DNA of 64,000 nt from Oscheius sp. JU75 (Eukaryota; Nematoda; Chromadorea; Rhabditida; Rhabditidae): the NCBI GenBank assembly GCA_037178855.1, contig JASJZC010000007.1:7440001-7504000 (forward strand), read 5' to 3'. The notes below the pieces were generated by a model that was given only the letters and a program-made list of their open reading frames with translations, made no database searches and had not been told where the DNA came from. The translations under genes and the position numbers were made by a program. Each line of letters starts with the position of its first letter. Position 1 is the stretch's first letter. This document shows positions 10,899 to 23,161 of the stretch, one piece after another.

Positions 10899-13800
10899 AT
10901 GGACGTAACGTCTACAGCAAGTACCAAAGACACTGGAGGAGGCAGCAGTGATACCGCCTCAACCAGCTACAATCCTTGTGAGTTTCTTTCAGATGCAATA
11001 TTTATTCTTGTTTGCAGATCCAGAAATGAGTACAGAGCAGGAGTACTTCTTGTACGAGCTAGAGACTACAGATTCTGGCAGTATTGGCCTAGTTTTGAGG
11101 TAAGACCATTGTTTCTAGAACTGTAAGATGAAAACTTTCAGAGCTATATACGATTGCGGAGATGTCAACAAGTTCAGCCGAGCTCTAGAGCATCGCATTC
11201 ATCAGTACGACAAGAACATTCAGAAAGTCTGCTCCTATCACTATCAGGGCTTTGTAGATTCCATGAAGGAACTGCTTTCCCTCAAGGAACGATGTGAAGA
11301 TGTCAAGGTAAGCCTTCTTTCCTTCTTACTAAGTACTTTTCCAGAGAGATGCACTGATGATCGACACACAGATCCAGTCGGCTAGCGAGGATATCAAGAG
11401 GAAAAGTGTCGAAATTGTTAAGTACCGGAAGTTGATGAAGAATGCAACGACAGCCATTGACCAAATCTCCGGTTGTCTACCAGTATTAGAGAATTACGCA
11501 AAGCTACAGGCTCTTATGCAACAGAAAAAGTCAGTCTTTGAATTGTTTCGGATAGAACTTTTGTATTTCAGGTACTATCAAGCCCTGAAGGTTCTCGAAG
11601 AACTTGAACACACACACTTGGCCTTAGTTGAAAAATACCGCTTCTTTGCCATTCTTGTGAAGAAGATGAACCCTCTACGCGATGAAATCAAGGACAGAGC
11701 CTATTCCGAGTTTAAAGACTTCCTCGAGAACATCAAGAAGGTTGCTATGAGAGTTGGTCGTCATGCAAGCAAGGATGTATGTTTTTTTTTGGTGAAAATT
11801 GAAATTTTTTTTAGGTAGCTGAGCAACATTCTTTCGGCATCACTGAAGAAGAGCGTGCTCGTCGCTTCCATCAGGAAGCTCGTAACTCTCCGGCAGATCT
11901 GAAAGTCGCCTTAGGAGCAGATGGAGCTCTAGTCAAAAAGAACCAGAAGGATCGCAAAGGCACCGGCAGGAAGAGCACCATGTCAAGCAACGATGAGGTA
12001 CGATTTTGCTCTATGTTTTACTGTTTCATAACAGTTCGATTTGGTAGAAAAGTGAGATGAGCAAAAAGCTTTAATAAAGATCCAAATTTTCATTTGCAAT
12101 GCTCAATCCTACACAAAAAACGTTCCAAAAATATAGTTGCTCAAAACGATCTGTAAAATATCAAAGAAAGAAGTAATCCAAAAAAGGACAAATAGTTTGC
12201 CTTGAGGGGGTTTCGATCCCCCGACCGACCGGTGGGAAATAACGTCCACCGCTGCTCTAGCCACTGAGCTATCAGGGCACCGGTGACAATTCTTTCCCGC
12301 GCGAACAGGAAGGTGCCCCAAGGGTTTCACTAACTAAGGTCCATATTGATTCTACAAAGGCTTTCTATCGGATGTATAATTCCACGATGCCTTCTAGCAT
12401 ATTGCATTTGTCTCCTTTCACAGCAGCATCTTTCAGCGCGAAGATGAAGAGAATCTGTCGGCTAAGGATCTTATCGACTACACTCCCGTTCACCGCTGCT
12501 CCCAGATCTTTGCTGTACTTGGAGCTCGTGAGGAATTCGAGCAGTACTACCGTTCTCAGAGAAAGGAGCAATGTCAACTGGTCATTGAAGCGCCATCAAA
12601 GGTATGAGTATGAGGCGACACTTTTGAAATATACTGTCTTTTCAGTTCTTCCAAATGAGTTCGCTCAAGCACTATTTGGATTATCTCGATGAAATCGTAG
12701 GCTTCTTTGTGGTTGAAGACTACATCATGGAGTTTGAGCCGGCTCTAGCTACTAAAGTGCACAAGGATGATCTGTGGGCCATGGCCCTAAAGACTATCAT
12801 CAGCACCATGAACAACAGATTTGTAAGTGGATGTTTTTTTTAATAGCAATGACGATGTTTAGGGTGGCTGTCCCGATGTGGAAATGATGTTGAGAATGAA
12901 GAAGGTTATCCTGCTATTCGCCCTAACCATGAAATCTTACGGTTACGAGATTGGGCCTCTCTACAACCTTCTTCAGAACTTCCGGTATATCTTTTTTCGT
13001 ATTTCAAAAATCAGATGTTCAGGGACCAATACAATGAGATTTTGATGACCGAGTACTGTGCCCAGTTTGAAAGAGACCTCCAGAATGACAATTATACACC
13101 AATCACGGTGAACACCCAAGAAGAGTTCAATGAAGTGGTCAAGAACTTTAACTTTTACAAGAAAAGCATGGAGCAGGTATGAGTATTATCTGAAACTTTT
13201 GATTTTGATTGTCAGCAACCCTTCCCAAGACGATTTCCCTTCTCTCGCTTTGTCATATCGGTCTTCAAACAAGCAAAAAACTACATCGTCGGCTGCAAGA
13301 AGTTCATGGACGATCTACAGCTATCTCATTCGGAAATCGACGACACTGTCAGACGATATTCGAACGTCCTACTCTCTCGTTGGTCTGGAAGCTTAAAAGC
13401 TTATGTGAATAAACGGCTGTCTTTAGTTCAGGTAGGGAAACAATTTTTCTTGTATATCCTCTCTTCAGCTTGTCCAAATCACCGTTAATATCACATATTT
13501 GGAAAAGTCTTGCGAGTCTCTGGGACATTTCATCACAAAGCTGACCATGGGAGTAGACGGTGTAATGACTCCCTCATCTCATCAACTGGCTCTGAGTCAG
13601 CAAGTGTTTCAAGACGCTCGTAGTGAGGTATGACTAGATTATAACACGAGTTACATTGGTTTAGGTCGAACAACAAATTGACGAGTTCATGAGAGACAAG
13701 ATTGATGAAATGCTCGAGCTTGGTGTCTATGACTGGGAGCTGCCCGCTTCGTCTGGCCGTGCCACTGAGCAGATTAGCGACCTGATCAACTTCTTGGAGA

Positions 13801-14653
13801 CAACGTTTATCTCCTTCACCAACCTACCCACAAGTTTGGCCAAGCACGTTTGTATGCAGGTAAAGATAAAGATAAAGTTTGACCCATAATAATGCCAGAG
13901 CGAGCTCAATTGCATGCGAGTACAACCTGAGGGGCCAGGTCGAGTAGACTTACGTTTTAAACTGGAAAGCCAAATATGACTTCAAAAACGCCTTATCTTC
14001 GTTGCAAGCTACTACCATTTTACCGACCTCTGTGAGAGGATGAAAGCCTTGGTTGAGCCAAAGCGGTTTTGAACTTGGGACCTTTCAACTAATGCTTGCG
14101 CCTCCTGCCACTGCGCTAACTCGCTTTGTAATATTGTAGTTTTCGGAAGGAGAGATTCTTGTTTCAGTCTTGTAAGCATCTGGCTTCTCAACTGATGGCC
14201 GGTCTCCTAATATTGGACTTCCGCATTATTTCTCCTGGAGCTTTGGACCAGTTCAGTTTGGATGTGATGCAGTGTGAGATGTTCACAGCAAGATGTCCAG
14301 TTCCCGGATTCGATCAGAACACACTGCCTATGACCTTTGCTCAGCTAAGGTAAGATATCTATCCTTTCGAAAGCATTGCAATGGTTAAGACAACTTCTGG
14401 ATTTGGTAATGGATGACGACTGGACTACCTACTTTGCCGAGTATGGCACGGATACCGCAAAATACAACCGCCTGAAGCGCGAAAATATCATTGTTCTTTT
14501 GGACAAGTGAGCCATTTCGTTGTTCATCATTACGATCGACTGCTTTTCAGAGTCACGGAGTATGAGAAGCGATCTTCGAGTTTCTTTGGAAGAAGGACTG
14601 ACCGCATGAAACTTCTGGAGACTGTCATGAAGCAACTTCGCCAGTTGCAGTGA
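10899..14653 (+). CDS. sec-15: Exocyst complex subunit Sec15/EXOC6
   Basis: Sixteen exons (10899-10977, 11018-11099, 11142-11307, 11345-11529, 11572-11776, 11815-11997, 12437-12601, 12646-12822, 12863-12984, 13023-13176, 13216-13431, 13469-13627, 13665-13859, 14168-14349, 14390-14506, 14551-14653) join without a frame break to 829 residues, close to the usual EXOC6 length. Diagnostic stretches are LRAIYDCGDVNKFS, HYQGFVDSMKELLSLKE, CLPVLENYAKLQ and LEELEHTHLALVEKYRF, then the helical-rod C-terminal domain (FFQMSSLKHYLDYLDEIVG, LMAGLLILDFRIISPGAL). Sec15 links vesicle-bound Rab GTPases to the exocyst during tethering at the plasma membrane. Most introns are 36-45 nt; two are large (11998-12436 and 13860-14167) and each holds a tRNA-like relic. 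The gene looks intact. Confidence 0.95.
12198..12278 (-). pseudogene. tRNA-like element in sec-15 intron 6
   Basis: Read on the minus strand this has a 7-bp acceptor stem with 6 of 7 pairs, a D-arm (GCTC...GAGC), a perfect A box TAGCTCAGTGG, a perfect 5-bp T stem (GGGGG/CCCCC) with a seven-base loop ATCGAAA, and a discriminator A. The anticodon arm is abnormal: a 6-bp stem CGGTGG/CCACCG with a ten-base loop, plus extra bases before the T arm. It may be a tRNA pseudogene, an intron-bearing tRNA or a SINE head. It lies antisense to sec-15. Confidence 0.5.
14050..14124 (-). pseudogene. Decayed tRNA-like element in sec-15 intron 13
   Basis: On the minus strand an A-box-like TAGCGCAGTGG near the 5' end is followed about 40 bases later by AGTTCAAAACC, a weakened B box. 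The spacing fits a tRNA-derived element but the cloverleaf does not close well. It explains much of an otherwise oversized intron. Confidence 0.35.
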
Positions 14654-14961
14654 AGAAACGTCTTATCTGCGATAAAACACCCCGCAAAGCTTGTAATAGC
14701 ATGATAATTTATCACATTTTTTACACATCTTTTTTTCAGAGCATTGCTTTTAGGTGCTGATAAACTATCGCTTGATACTAATTTTCCTCACACGGAAAGA
14801 ACTCTTGTTTCTCTTCAGATTGATGAGCGATGATACTTGCTCGTGATATCCCCAAGATGAATTCCTTTGGGTGGAAAAGCCAAAGACCCGAAATCCTCTT
14901 CTTCAATACGTTAAATGGATCCAACTGGGTCGCTCTTCTATGACACATGATCTGTTTTCAG

Positions 14962-15144
14962 ACCCTTTTTACCGTTAAAATATCTGCTGTGTGGGATGAG
15001 AAGACGTCCAAGGAGGTGTGCAAACACTTCAAAAAGCAATGCGATCTCTGCAAGAAGTGCATCGCCGATGTGGAGCAGACCCCGATCCCGCACGAACATC
15101 CAATCCAGTTGCCCAATGAACCCGAAGTTCCTGCCAACTATTAG
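14962..15144 (+). CDS. Short Cys/Lys-rich 3' exon, function unknown
   Basis: An exon follows an acceptor TGTTTTCAG and stays open for 60 codons to a TAG. It contains KTSKEVCKHFKKQCDLCKKC and then a Pro/Glu-rich tail ending EVPANY. The four closely spaced cysteines could bind metal or form disulphides. Upstream exons between 14654 and 14961 were not identified, so this may be the end of a small independent gene just after sec-15. Confidence 0.35.
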   Translation, partial: TLFTVKISAVWDEKTSKEVCKHFKKQCDLCKKCIADVEQTPIPHEHPIQLPNEPEVPANY

Positions 15145-15599
15145 AAGTAGTCTTTGATATAATAATATAAATCTACGAATTGGTTGAAATAACATCAACT
15201 AAAAGTTATTTCACTGTAGGTGTTTAGGGGAAAACGTGGCAGTTGGGAAACTGTTAGTAAGTACACGCTTTGAACTTTACGTTCTGTCAGAAGGTCTTCC
15301 TTCCATAGTACTTCTGCCACTCAGACTCCAAAAACCTTTTTTTCATTGCAGTCTCGCTGCTGACTCAGAACAACCAGCAGCGAGCTAAATGTTCAACATT
15401 AAGAGAGCTTTGACAAGCGGATCCTTTTATTCGAACGATTGTATCCGAAGCAAAACAAATTCTTTTAATGAGGAAATCCCTATAAAGTAGAAGGTGTCAA
15501 GAAAGTAGTGACAACCAATCTGTAAAACATTGTTGGCTTTGACTGTGCATGGATCTTTACATCGGTGCTGTATAGAGGGATTGGGTTTCCGGATTTCAG
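15145..15599. other. Intergenic
   Basis: No coding, RNA or repeat feature was recognised. Confidence 0.4.
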
Positions 15600-16830
15600 T
15601 AGATAATGTTGATCGATCTTCAAACTATTGAAATCAAGAAGAAGAAAATTCTAACCTGGTGTTGCAAGAAGTCTGGTGACTTTCTCCTCTCCTCAGATGC
15701 CCCAAGTTGTTGTCCAGTCGTTTTTCCGCTCCTCCAATATAGCAATGGGTTGAAGTTTGTAGTCTTTTCTCGTGCATATTGTTGTCGTTCGATCCTATTA
15801 CTTTGTGATAAACAGATATATGTGTATTGTCAAACCTTTGAAGTCGACTGCCCAAAGGTTTCTTCTTCTCCTGTTCAGCTTCCTGGTTAGAGAAACCCGA
15901 TAACGGTCCTTGAAATGATGCTAGTCTTTTCTGAGCTATTGTTTGAATCTTACACGCTTCTGTGTTACCAATTGACATTTCAAGTCTTCTGGTCACTGAT
16001 CCTCTCCTCAGATACGATGTCGAAACAAGCACTTCCTCAGCTACACTGAATCATCTCGATAGAAGTTCACATTTTCATCCGCTCACTGGGTCCAGTAATT
16101 CCGTCGGTGCTCCTCGATTCCTGTAGGTTCTCTTGGTTTTTCTTCAATTGGTGCAGTTCTTGCAGGTGATGCTCCTCTCCTCAGTTGCCCCAGTTGTTCA
16201 GGAATACCAGACGATTTCCCATTGTCCCTGCTAAGAAGTTTTAATATCCTCAGTTGTCCCAGAGCTGCTTTCTCCTCTCCCCAGTTGCGCATGACACGAT
16301 GCGCTTCGTCGACAACTTTTCTGAATCGTGATGGTAGCAGAAGACTCAGCTAGGTAAGCTCCTTGATCTGTTTCGGTAGCTCCTCTTCCCTTCAGTTTTC
16401 ACTGTCCAGACGATTCCTCCTTGTAGTCTTCATCCATTGTAGTTGCATTGTTGGTCTGCCTCTCTCTTCCGATCTTCTAGCGCTGTTTTTTACCCTCAGA
16501 TGTCCCAGAATTCTTGCTTCTCATCATTGTTGTCCAGAAAACTCCAGCTGTCACTGTCCAACTTAGCAAGTTCTCTGAACCGTTTTGGTAGTTGGTCACT
16601 CAACTAGGTCCACTACTTTTGTCCAATATTTGAATCTATAAGCACAAGATGAATATAACCGAATGAGAACTAGTCTACCGTAGAAGATCAGCCGTGTTTT
16701 TTCTATCCCCCTCTTCTCCAGTATGCTATGACGTTGCCCAAGAATCCTTCTGTAGTATAATTGGCTCTCCTCTCCTCAGTTGTCTCTGCTTGTCTATTCC
16801 ATGTTGTGAATTCTCTCGGTAGTTACTCAC
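15600..16830. repeat. Degenerate pyrimidine-rich tandem repeat, block 1
   Basis: Variants of CTCCTCTCCTCAGATGCCCCAG, often followed within 15 bases by TTGT(TG)TCCAG, recur at irregular spacing (for example near 15680, 16000, 16170, 16265, 16385, 16490 and 16765). Copies are diverged and no long frame survives. The pattern looks like an old tandem array or a decayed repetitive gene. Confidence 0.5.
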
Positions 16831-16934
16831 TCGACTTCACTCCTTTGCCTAGATCCTTGTTCAAGCTGCTCCTTGAGTGCAATCTTAAAAATCACATGAA
16901 AGGGAGTGACAATTAACTATACCAAAGGTATAGT

Positions 16935-17900
16935 CAATGACGTGAAGTCAGACGATAGTTTTCTTCATTGTGCCGCTATTGTGCACTGAGCTGTAGTTGT
17001 TCTGGTCACCATTCAGTCCTAGATTGCCGGCTCTTCTGAAACTGTTGCTGTCCGAAGATTGTAGACTGAATTGAAATTTGACTTTGACAATGTTGGGAAT
17101 CCTCACTTGTCATCCTGTCGCAATGAGGGAATGAAGGTCGAAGTTGTTGTTCGAAAGGTTATTTCCAGACTATTTCCTAAATTGGAACTGGTGTAGATAC
17201 CATTGTCGCTGTCATTCGCCTGCTGTCGTGAGATAAAGAGTTATCCGTCGATTGTAGTGAAGTTCAAATGCTCAGTGCAGTCTACAAGAGAAAATGAAAA
17301 GGATTGTGAACAAATCTTACTGAGACGTTTAGTCAGACGATAGTTTTCCTTCCACTTGTTTATATACACGATTGGACGTTCAAATGTTTTCTAAACATCG
17401 ATGTTGTTGTCGTCGTTGTTGCTTTTCGCCCTCGATCATAGTAGAACACCTTGCCGTCTTAAAGTAAAAGATGTTTTCCACAAAGCGTCTGCTACCCAAT
17501 TGGTCAAAAGTCTTGTGTAGTTCCTGTAGTGGTCGTCGATTGGTGTTAGGATTCTTCATTCTGCTTTCGGCTGCCGCTCGCTGTAGTTGTCCTGGCCATT
17601 GTTCGTTGAGTCAAATGTCGCTGGTTCTTTTGAATCTGTCGAGCCGTTGTCCAAAGTGTGGACTGAAAGCAATTATTTTCAAACATTATCGGGAATCCTC
17701 ACATGTCGTCCTGCCGCAATGACTGAAATCAGATTGTAGTTGTTGATCGAAAGGTACTTGTTAGACTGTTTCCTGAATTAGGTCAGGTGTAGATACCACT
17801 AGCGCTGTCATTCGCCTTCTGCAGTCGCAAGATAGAGAGATGTTCGACGATTGTAATGAATCTCTAGTGCTCTTAAAACGAAGAAATTGTAAACCAATAT
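16935..17900. repeat. Diverged tandem duplication, about 596-bp offset
   Basis: The stretch at about 16970-17330 recurs at about 17565-17900. Matching landmarks are GTAGTTGTTCTGGTCACCATT against GTAGTTGTCCTGGCCATTGTT, then GGGAATCCTCAC, then GTGTAGATACCA at 17191 and again at about 17787. GTCAGACGATAGTTTTC also occurs twice (about 16947 and 17332). Both copies are non-coding. Confidence 0.55.
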
Positions 17901-19019
17901 GATCGGTATCACCCAGGTTTCTCAGCAGAAGTTTGCTTCCCTGTGAAGATAACAGGTTGAAGTTTGGTACTCTGAAGAAAGTACAATTTAGAGGAACAAG
18001 CTGGCGTGTTTTCTGAGCAAGTGGAAGTAGTTGTCACCGTTGAAGCTTTTCTCTGTTGATCCTTTCCTCCAATGCAGCCCTTTCAAATACTTTGTAGCGT
18101 TGCTGTTTTCTTCCTAAAAAAGACATTCTGCTCAAGAGCCCGGCAATTCTTACTGAGACTTGACTGATCCATTTTTTTTCCAACTGTTGTCTTCTCTATT
18201 CGTCGGTTGATGTCTTTTCTGAACTTGTGAAGAGTGTCGCACCCGTTGCCAGTTTTGTCCTATGGTCATCCTTCCATAGTTATAACCATCCAGCCACTTG
18301 TAAACACGTTCGAATGCAGTAGCGTTGTAGTTGAACGTCGTTGACTTGATGGAAGTATTGAAAGATGAGATTTAAATGAAGTTATCAGGCCAAGTGGTAT
18401 AAAATCGGTCGTAGTTGCTGATAGCTCTCCGCCTCTGAATTGATAGTAGCAGTTACCGCTGTGGCTGTGGCCACGACATTTCCATAACCGAACGTGTAGT
18501 TGTTGTGTTGTTGATTTCTTTGCTGGAAGTTTACAGTTGACAGCAAAAAAGTATATTTTTTACCGGTTAATTGGAAACCGTCGCCTTGTAGCTTTTTTGA
18601 CGCTGTTTTGATTCCAAGTATTAGTCAAAGTTGTAGTTGCTTGTTTTGAATCGAAGTTGGGAAACAATGTACCTTGAAGTTTCGATGATGGTCTAAACTG
18701 TTTCATTTAAACGTTATCCAAACAAAACATACGTTTCAGAAAATTTGAAGCAGGTGACAGTACAGTATACGAAATCGACCGGGTATATCCAAAAGGAAAT
18801 TAGTCTGTCCACTTCCTCGTAAACTTATGCTATAAGTGGAAAAGTTAGACAGTTATAGAAATGCACGCTACCTTTTTGCTTATTCGAAATGATCCATATC
18901 TTTTGAATATTCTGCCAAAGCGCAATTAAAGCCAGGAGTATTGTTACACTCAAAATGTTGCCACAACCATTGCTACCGACACTGTACGCAATATCGACCG
19001 TCGTCTGTTTTCCATACCA
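17901..19019. other. Gene-free sequence between repeat blocks
   Basis: It is rich in TTGTAGTTG-like words and shows weak similarity to the neighbouring duplications (CCACTTGTAAACACG near 18295 against CCACTTGTTTATATACACG near 17353). No gene was recognised. Confidence 0.35.
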
Positions 19020-19935
19020 AAACTATGAATTCTCCATTTCTTCTCTCCTCAAATGCCCCAGTTCTTGTGTCGAATGATGCTCCTTCACTATCCAAATCTT
19101 TTACACGATCCCGCTCCTACATTGCCCAGATCTTCTTCCAGAGCCAACTTATCTCCTCAGATGCCCCAGCCTTCGCTACAAGAGCCGCTTGTCTCCTAAA
19201 GTGACAGGAATTTCTTCACTGCTTCTCCCAGTTGTCCCAGTTTTTTTCAAATCAACACTCCTGCAATGACCAGATCTTCTTTGACGCTGCTAGAGTGACC
19301 ATCTTTTGAGCCACTCCGCGTCGCTGATGACGGTCCTCCCCTTCGCTGCCCATTTCTTCCGCACTCTTCCTCTTCTCAGTTATCCCAGATTTGCTCCATT
19401 TCTTGTCTCCTACACTGTTCAGGTCGTCAGATCCTTTCCTCAGATGCCCCAGATCTTCGTCGACGCTCCTTCAATGGCCAGATCGTCCTTTGTGCGGCCC
19501 TCTTCTCCACTCTCTCAAAATGGTCAGCTCTCCTTAGATGATGCTCCTCTTCTACATTGCCCAGATCTTCTTTCAAAGGACGCTCCTTCGTTGCCCTATT
19601 TGCCCTCAATCTTCTCCCAAACGTGGCTCTTCTTCTAAGATGCTCATGATTCTGAAGTTTTCTCCTCTCGTCAGATAACGGTCGACTCCTAAATTGCTCA
19701 GTTTTTTGTTGACGCTTCTCGTCCAGATCTTCTCCATTGCTCCTCTTCTCGGCTACCCGAAGTTTTCCAAACGACGCTCCTTTATTGCCCAGATCTTCTT
19801 TTAGACGATTCTTCTTTTCAGATGTTCAGATATTCCAGCACGTTGGCGCTCCTGCATTGTCCAGATTCTCAATATTCTTCCTCTCCTCGGTTGGTCTGTT
19901 CATCGGTCAGATCTTCCACGGCTTCTCTTTTTGAA
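19020..19935. repeat. Degenerate tandem repeat, block 2
   Basis: At least ten variants of GACGCTCCTxCATTGCCCAGATCTTC and TCTCCTCAGATGCCCCAG occur about every 30-60 bases. The shared core TCCTCAGATGCCCCAG links it to block 1. Read on the plus strand the copies often spell S-x-D-A-P; read on the minus strand they spell EDLGN or LGHLRR. Neither frame stays open. Confidence 0.5.
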
Positions 19936-22366
19936 TGCTCATCATTCTCTCCATAGCATATTACATTCAGACATCTCGTTTGTTGCAGAACATTTTCTAA
20001 TGCCTGTCGTCATCACAGATGATATCAATTTCTTCCGTTTTCATAAACAACATCCTCGCAATAGATTTTTTCTTTTCCAATTTTCCGTTCTGTCGATGCA
20101 CAGCATAATTCCGTTGCTCACATGGTCTCTTTTCGGTTGATTCAACTCCCGAACAACAAAGTTGTCTATTTTGCGTGAATCATCCTGAATGCAATACAGA
20201 AACCTACACAATATCGATGCGTGTCGACAAACTCCACAGCTGACACCCTTCACAAACGATTCCTGTGCTTTCTTCTGCCAACGACCCCACGACCGTGAGC
20301 TGCTTCGAGATGACCGCTGTTTATCCATTTTATACCAATCCACGTTTTCCTAATCCTTATGCTTCGTTTCACAATTCCATTGACTCCAGATTACGAAATG
20401 GTCATCATCCAGATTGTTCAACGGTTCATCGCGCATCAGTAATTCCGAGTGTGTCTATTGCTTCCGATTTTCACTATTGTGCCACAATTGAGCTTTCCAC
20501 ATTATCCTATTTCCATTATTTTTCCCAGCAAGTCCTCTCAGCTGTCAGTATCAGTCTCCACGTCAATCCCATCTATTGGCTCTCGTTTCTCACATCACGC
20601 ATCGTTTGTAAAGGCCACTGTCACCCAGGTTGGAGCTAGTCGGGAAGAACAAAGGTTGAAATAAGAACGAAGGCTAAACTCTTATTAATCTTACCCAGCT
20701 AGATTAGAGGATGAGGTTGAAAACAGACAAGAGAGGATAATGAAGGGACATCTAGATTGTTGCAGAAGGACAAAGGCTTAGAACATGGACATCCGACTCC
20801 CGTGGCGTACTGGTTGAAAGGTATTACAAGACGCAAGTGTGAATAGATCTAAACACTGCATTAGATACCTGTCTCTCTTCTTCGGACAATAGCTAGAGAT
20901 CAATTAGGTTACGTTCCCAAAACGTGGCTCTCCGTCTTCTTAGAACTTATAACGGTATTGGAAGTATCGGAAAGTAATATCAGTCTACAGTAGTCTATAT
21001 ATCCCAGTTGACTCTTCTGTGTGATATGAGGAGAATGGAGGCACGAATAGTCCCGCAAAAGAGTCTCAACTGCTGCTAGGCATGTTACAGTCTTGTTAGA
21101 TGTTGAGCTTCGAAAGATGTTGGACAGTTTTTGCTGATTCGGGCAGGCTTTTTTTTAGTCGGAGGGGGCGAAATGTAGTAGGTATCCCAAAATAGGCACA
21201 TCTCATTGTAGTCCCGTTTAATGTAGCAACTGTCGAATGTTTGTATGACCTTTTCTTTTGATATGTTCAACACTCGCTGAACTCTGGAAGCTTTGAGTAC
21301 CTGTTTCATATGTCAAAAGTAGCGCAACTGTTCTTTCCTCTTCGAATCGATAGCTAAGTATCCTAGGTTCGGTTCAATTCTTCTAGGCGATTCTGTTGAT
21401 AGATTTCAAAAGAGCTGTTGGTAATTGAGCTGGTTCAAAGCTGCGACCAAAGAACTGCTTGAGAACGGGATAGATGAAGACGTCTTAGGACCCAGTAGGA
21501 AGGATACGACCCGTTGACTGTCAGTTTGTTCTCGCTGCTCCTTTCGCTTCTTAGCCGTCCCTCCACTGTCATACGCGATATGGCAAAGAGCTGTTGGACC
21601 CATGTCATCTGCACTTCTCAGCGTGGCATCCCCTTAGATCGTTGTCAATAGCCTGTGATACGGTTTCCTCTTGCGAACGTCTCTTTCTGTTTCCACGTTT
21701 CTCCCGATTACGATTCGTTTGCTCTCTACTTCCTTTCTCATTCAGAAAATTTTCTTCAATACAACATCTCGTTACGTTCCATTGCTCTAAACAGTGCCAT
21801 TCTTCACTCCCATACCTCATTTTGAACATGTTCGAGCCCTTCATTCACTCCAACTTCCCGATAATCAGCCGACGCAAAGAGAGTTAGGACGTTCTCAAAA
21901 GTCAGCATTAGCTTGACTCACTCTTGTCCACTCGAACAGGCAATTGCAAAAGAGACCTTCGTATGATGAGAGAGCGATGAGAAGGGAGAGAGCGTTCGCT
22001 ATGAATTCAGATGTTAGCCCTAGGACTTACGCCTCGCTCGAGGACGTGAACTGTTGGGATAGATCAGGGGTTGGCTGCCACAGACTTCCAGAACACGGAG
22101 TTCCCTAGCGCTTATGAAAGACAGTCAAGATTGGCGTTGGATGGTAAAGCAGTTGTGCCGCGATTGAGAGAGATACTGAGACTCCGTCTGATGAACTCTA
22201 AAACAAGACACAAGTCCCCGAACCCCTAACAACCTCTGATTCCCTGGGTAGCGTTGCGCGGAAGATTGAGTTCCATGTGAGATGGGGCCCGTCAGGACAG
22301 CATGAGACCATTCCTCCTCTTCAGCAGAGGGAGATGTGATCTGTAAAAGGAATGAAGAGAAAAGAA
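19936..22366. other. Gene-poor sequence
   Basis: Short open frames on both strands lack family motifs, splice chains or convincing composition. The 3' end of the minus-strand gene at 22.4 kb borders it. Confidence 0.4.
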
Positions 22367-22372
22367 TTTATT
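22367..22372 (-). terminator. Poly(A) signal of the minus-strand gene
   Basis: AATAAA on the minus strand lies about 97 bp downstream of the stop at 22469. This supports the short terminal exon proposed for that gene. Confidence 0.5.
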
Positions 22373-22468
22373 CTAGGAGGTGGCGCTGTACATATGTCGA
22401 CCCGGAAAGAGTTGAGACCAGATGGAGAGGAGACCAGGATGTCGTTGTCATGGACCTGTAGCTTCTAT

Positions 22469-23161
22469 TCACGGGGATGAGTCACCTGAAAGCAGATGCA
22501 TTAATATCGTACAGTAGCTTTTCATGTTAAAGATCCGGTTTGTTTCCTCAGACTGTGTTTGCCTTTCGAAATAGTGCGCCCTTAACCGGCTGACTATCGA
22601 TTGGCGCGACGCGGACAAGAGCGCGTCGCGGCTCTGTTTTCGATAATAGAGTAGTGATTCGAAACATCGAGAAAACCTCGGGCTAACACTATTTGCAAAA
22701 AATTCAATACTTTGAAACTATGCTAACTTCGGTGAAAGAAGTGTTAACCAACCTGTATTCCTTTTTGGCGCTCTGACACTGGCGAAGAACTCGTTCAATC
22801 CGAAGGGATCTTCATCACTACCGGTACGGGCACGCTTCTGAGGTGGCTCAGGAGTCTGAACGACAGGTACGACACGAGTTTCTGAGATCTCCTCTGCGGA
22901 GTCGTTAGTGCTCATGTTTTCGCTAGTCGAAACAGTCTCAGGGCTTTGCTCAATTTTCCTAGCGCGTCGAGCTGCCCGACGTTCACCCAAATGCTTACAC
23001 AAAGACTGAATGAATGCCGTCTGCAGAAGTTCTAGACGGAATTGGCGTTCCTTGCACTTGTTGAGGTCACGGCGCTTCTTGATGGCCATTCCAAGTAGCT
23101 GAGTAGGTGTCATGTCCTGACTGGCTCCAAGGAGAAAAGATGCTTCCGCGAGATTGCACAT
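22469..23161 (-). CDS. Small nuclear-type protein of unknown function
   Basis: Two exons (23161-22753 and 22485-22469) join in phase to give 141 residues ending GDSSP. Residues 1-75 are predicted helical and basic (KKRRDLNKCKERQFRLELL, then LGERRAARRARK). The middle is Ser/Glu-rich. Near the C-terminus a KRAR cluster, a nuclear-localisation-like signal, is followed by GSDEDPFGLNEFFASVRAP. No family was recognised. The start ATG follows a short leader, and a GC-rich segment with CGCG palindromes lies just upstream. A transcription or chromatin role would be a guess. Confidence 0.6.
22604..22630. repeat. CGCGACGCG hairpin in an intron
   Basis: CGCGACGCG is followed after eight bases by CGCGTCGCG, a perfect 9-bp inverted repeat. 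It lies in the 267-nt intron of the 141-residue gene and echoes a similar palindrome upstream of the same gene. Confidence 0.5.

Noticed and set aside
19020-19935. CRISPR-like array
   Set aside because: Repeats are diverged and pyrimidine-rich with irregular spacing, and the context is plainly eukaryotic.
20265-20639. 124-codon plus-strand frame
   Set aside because: No splice signals, family motif or supporting neighbour. It overlaps an equally open minus frame.
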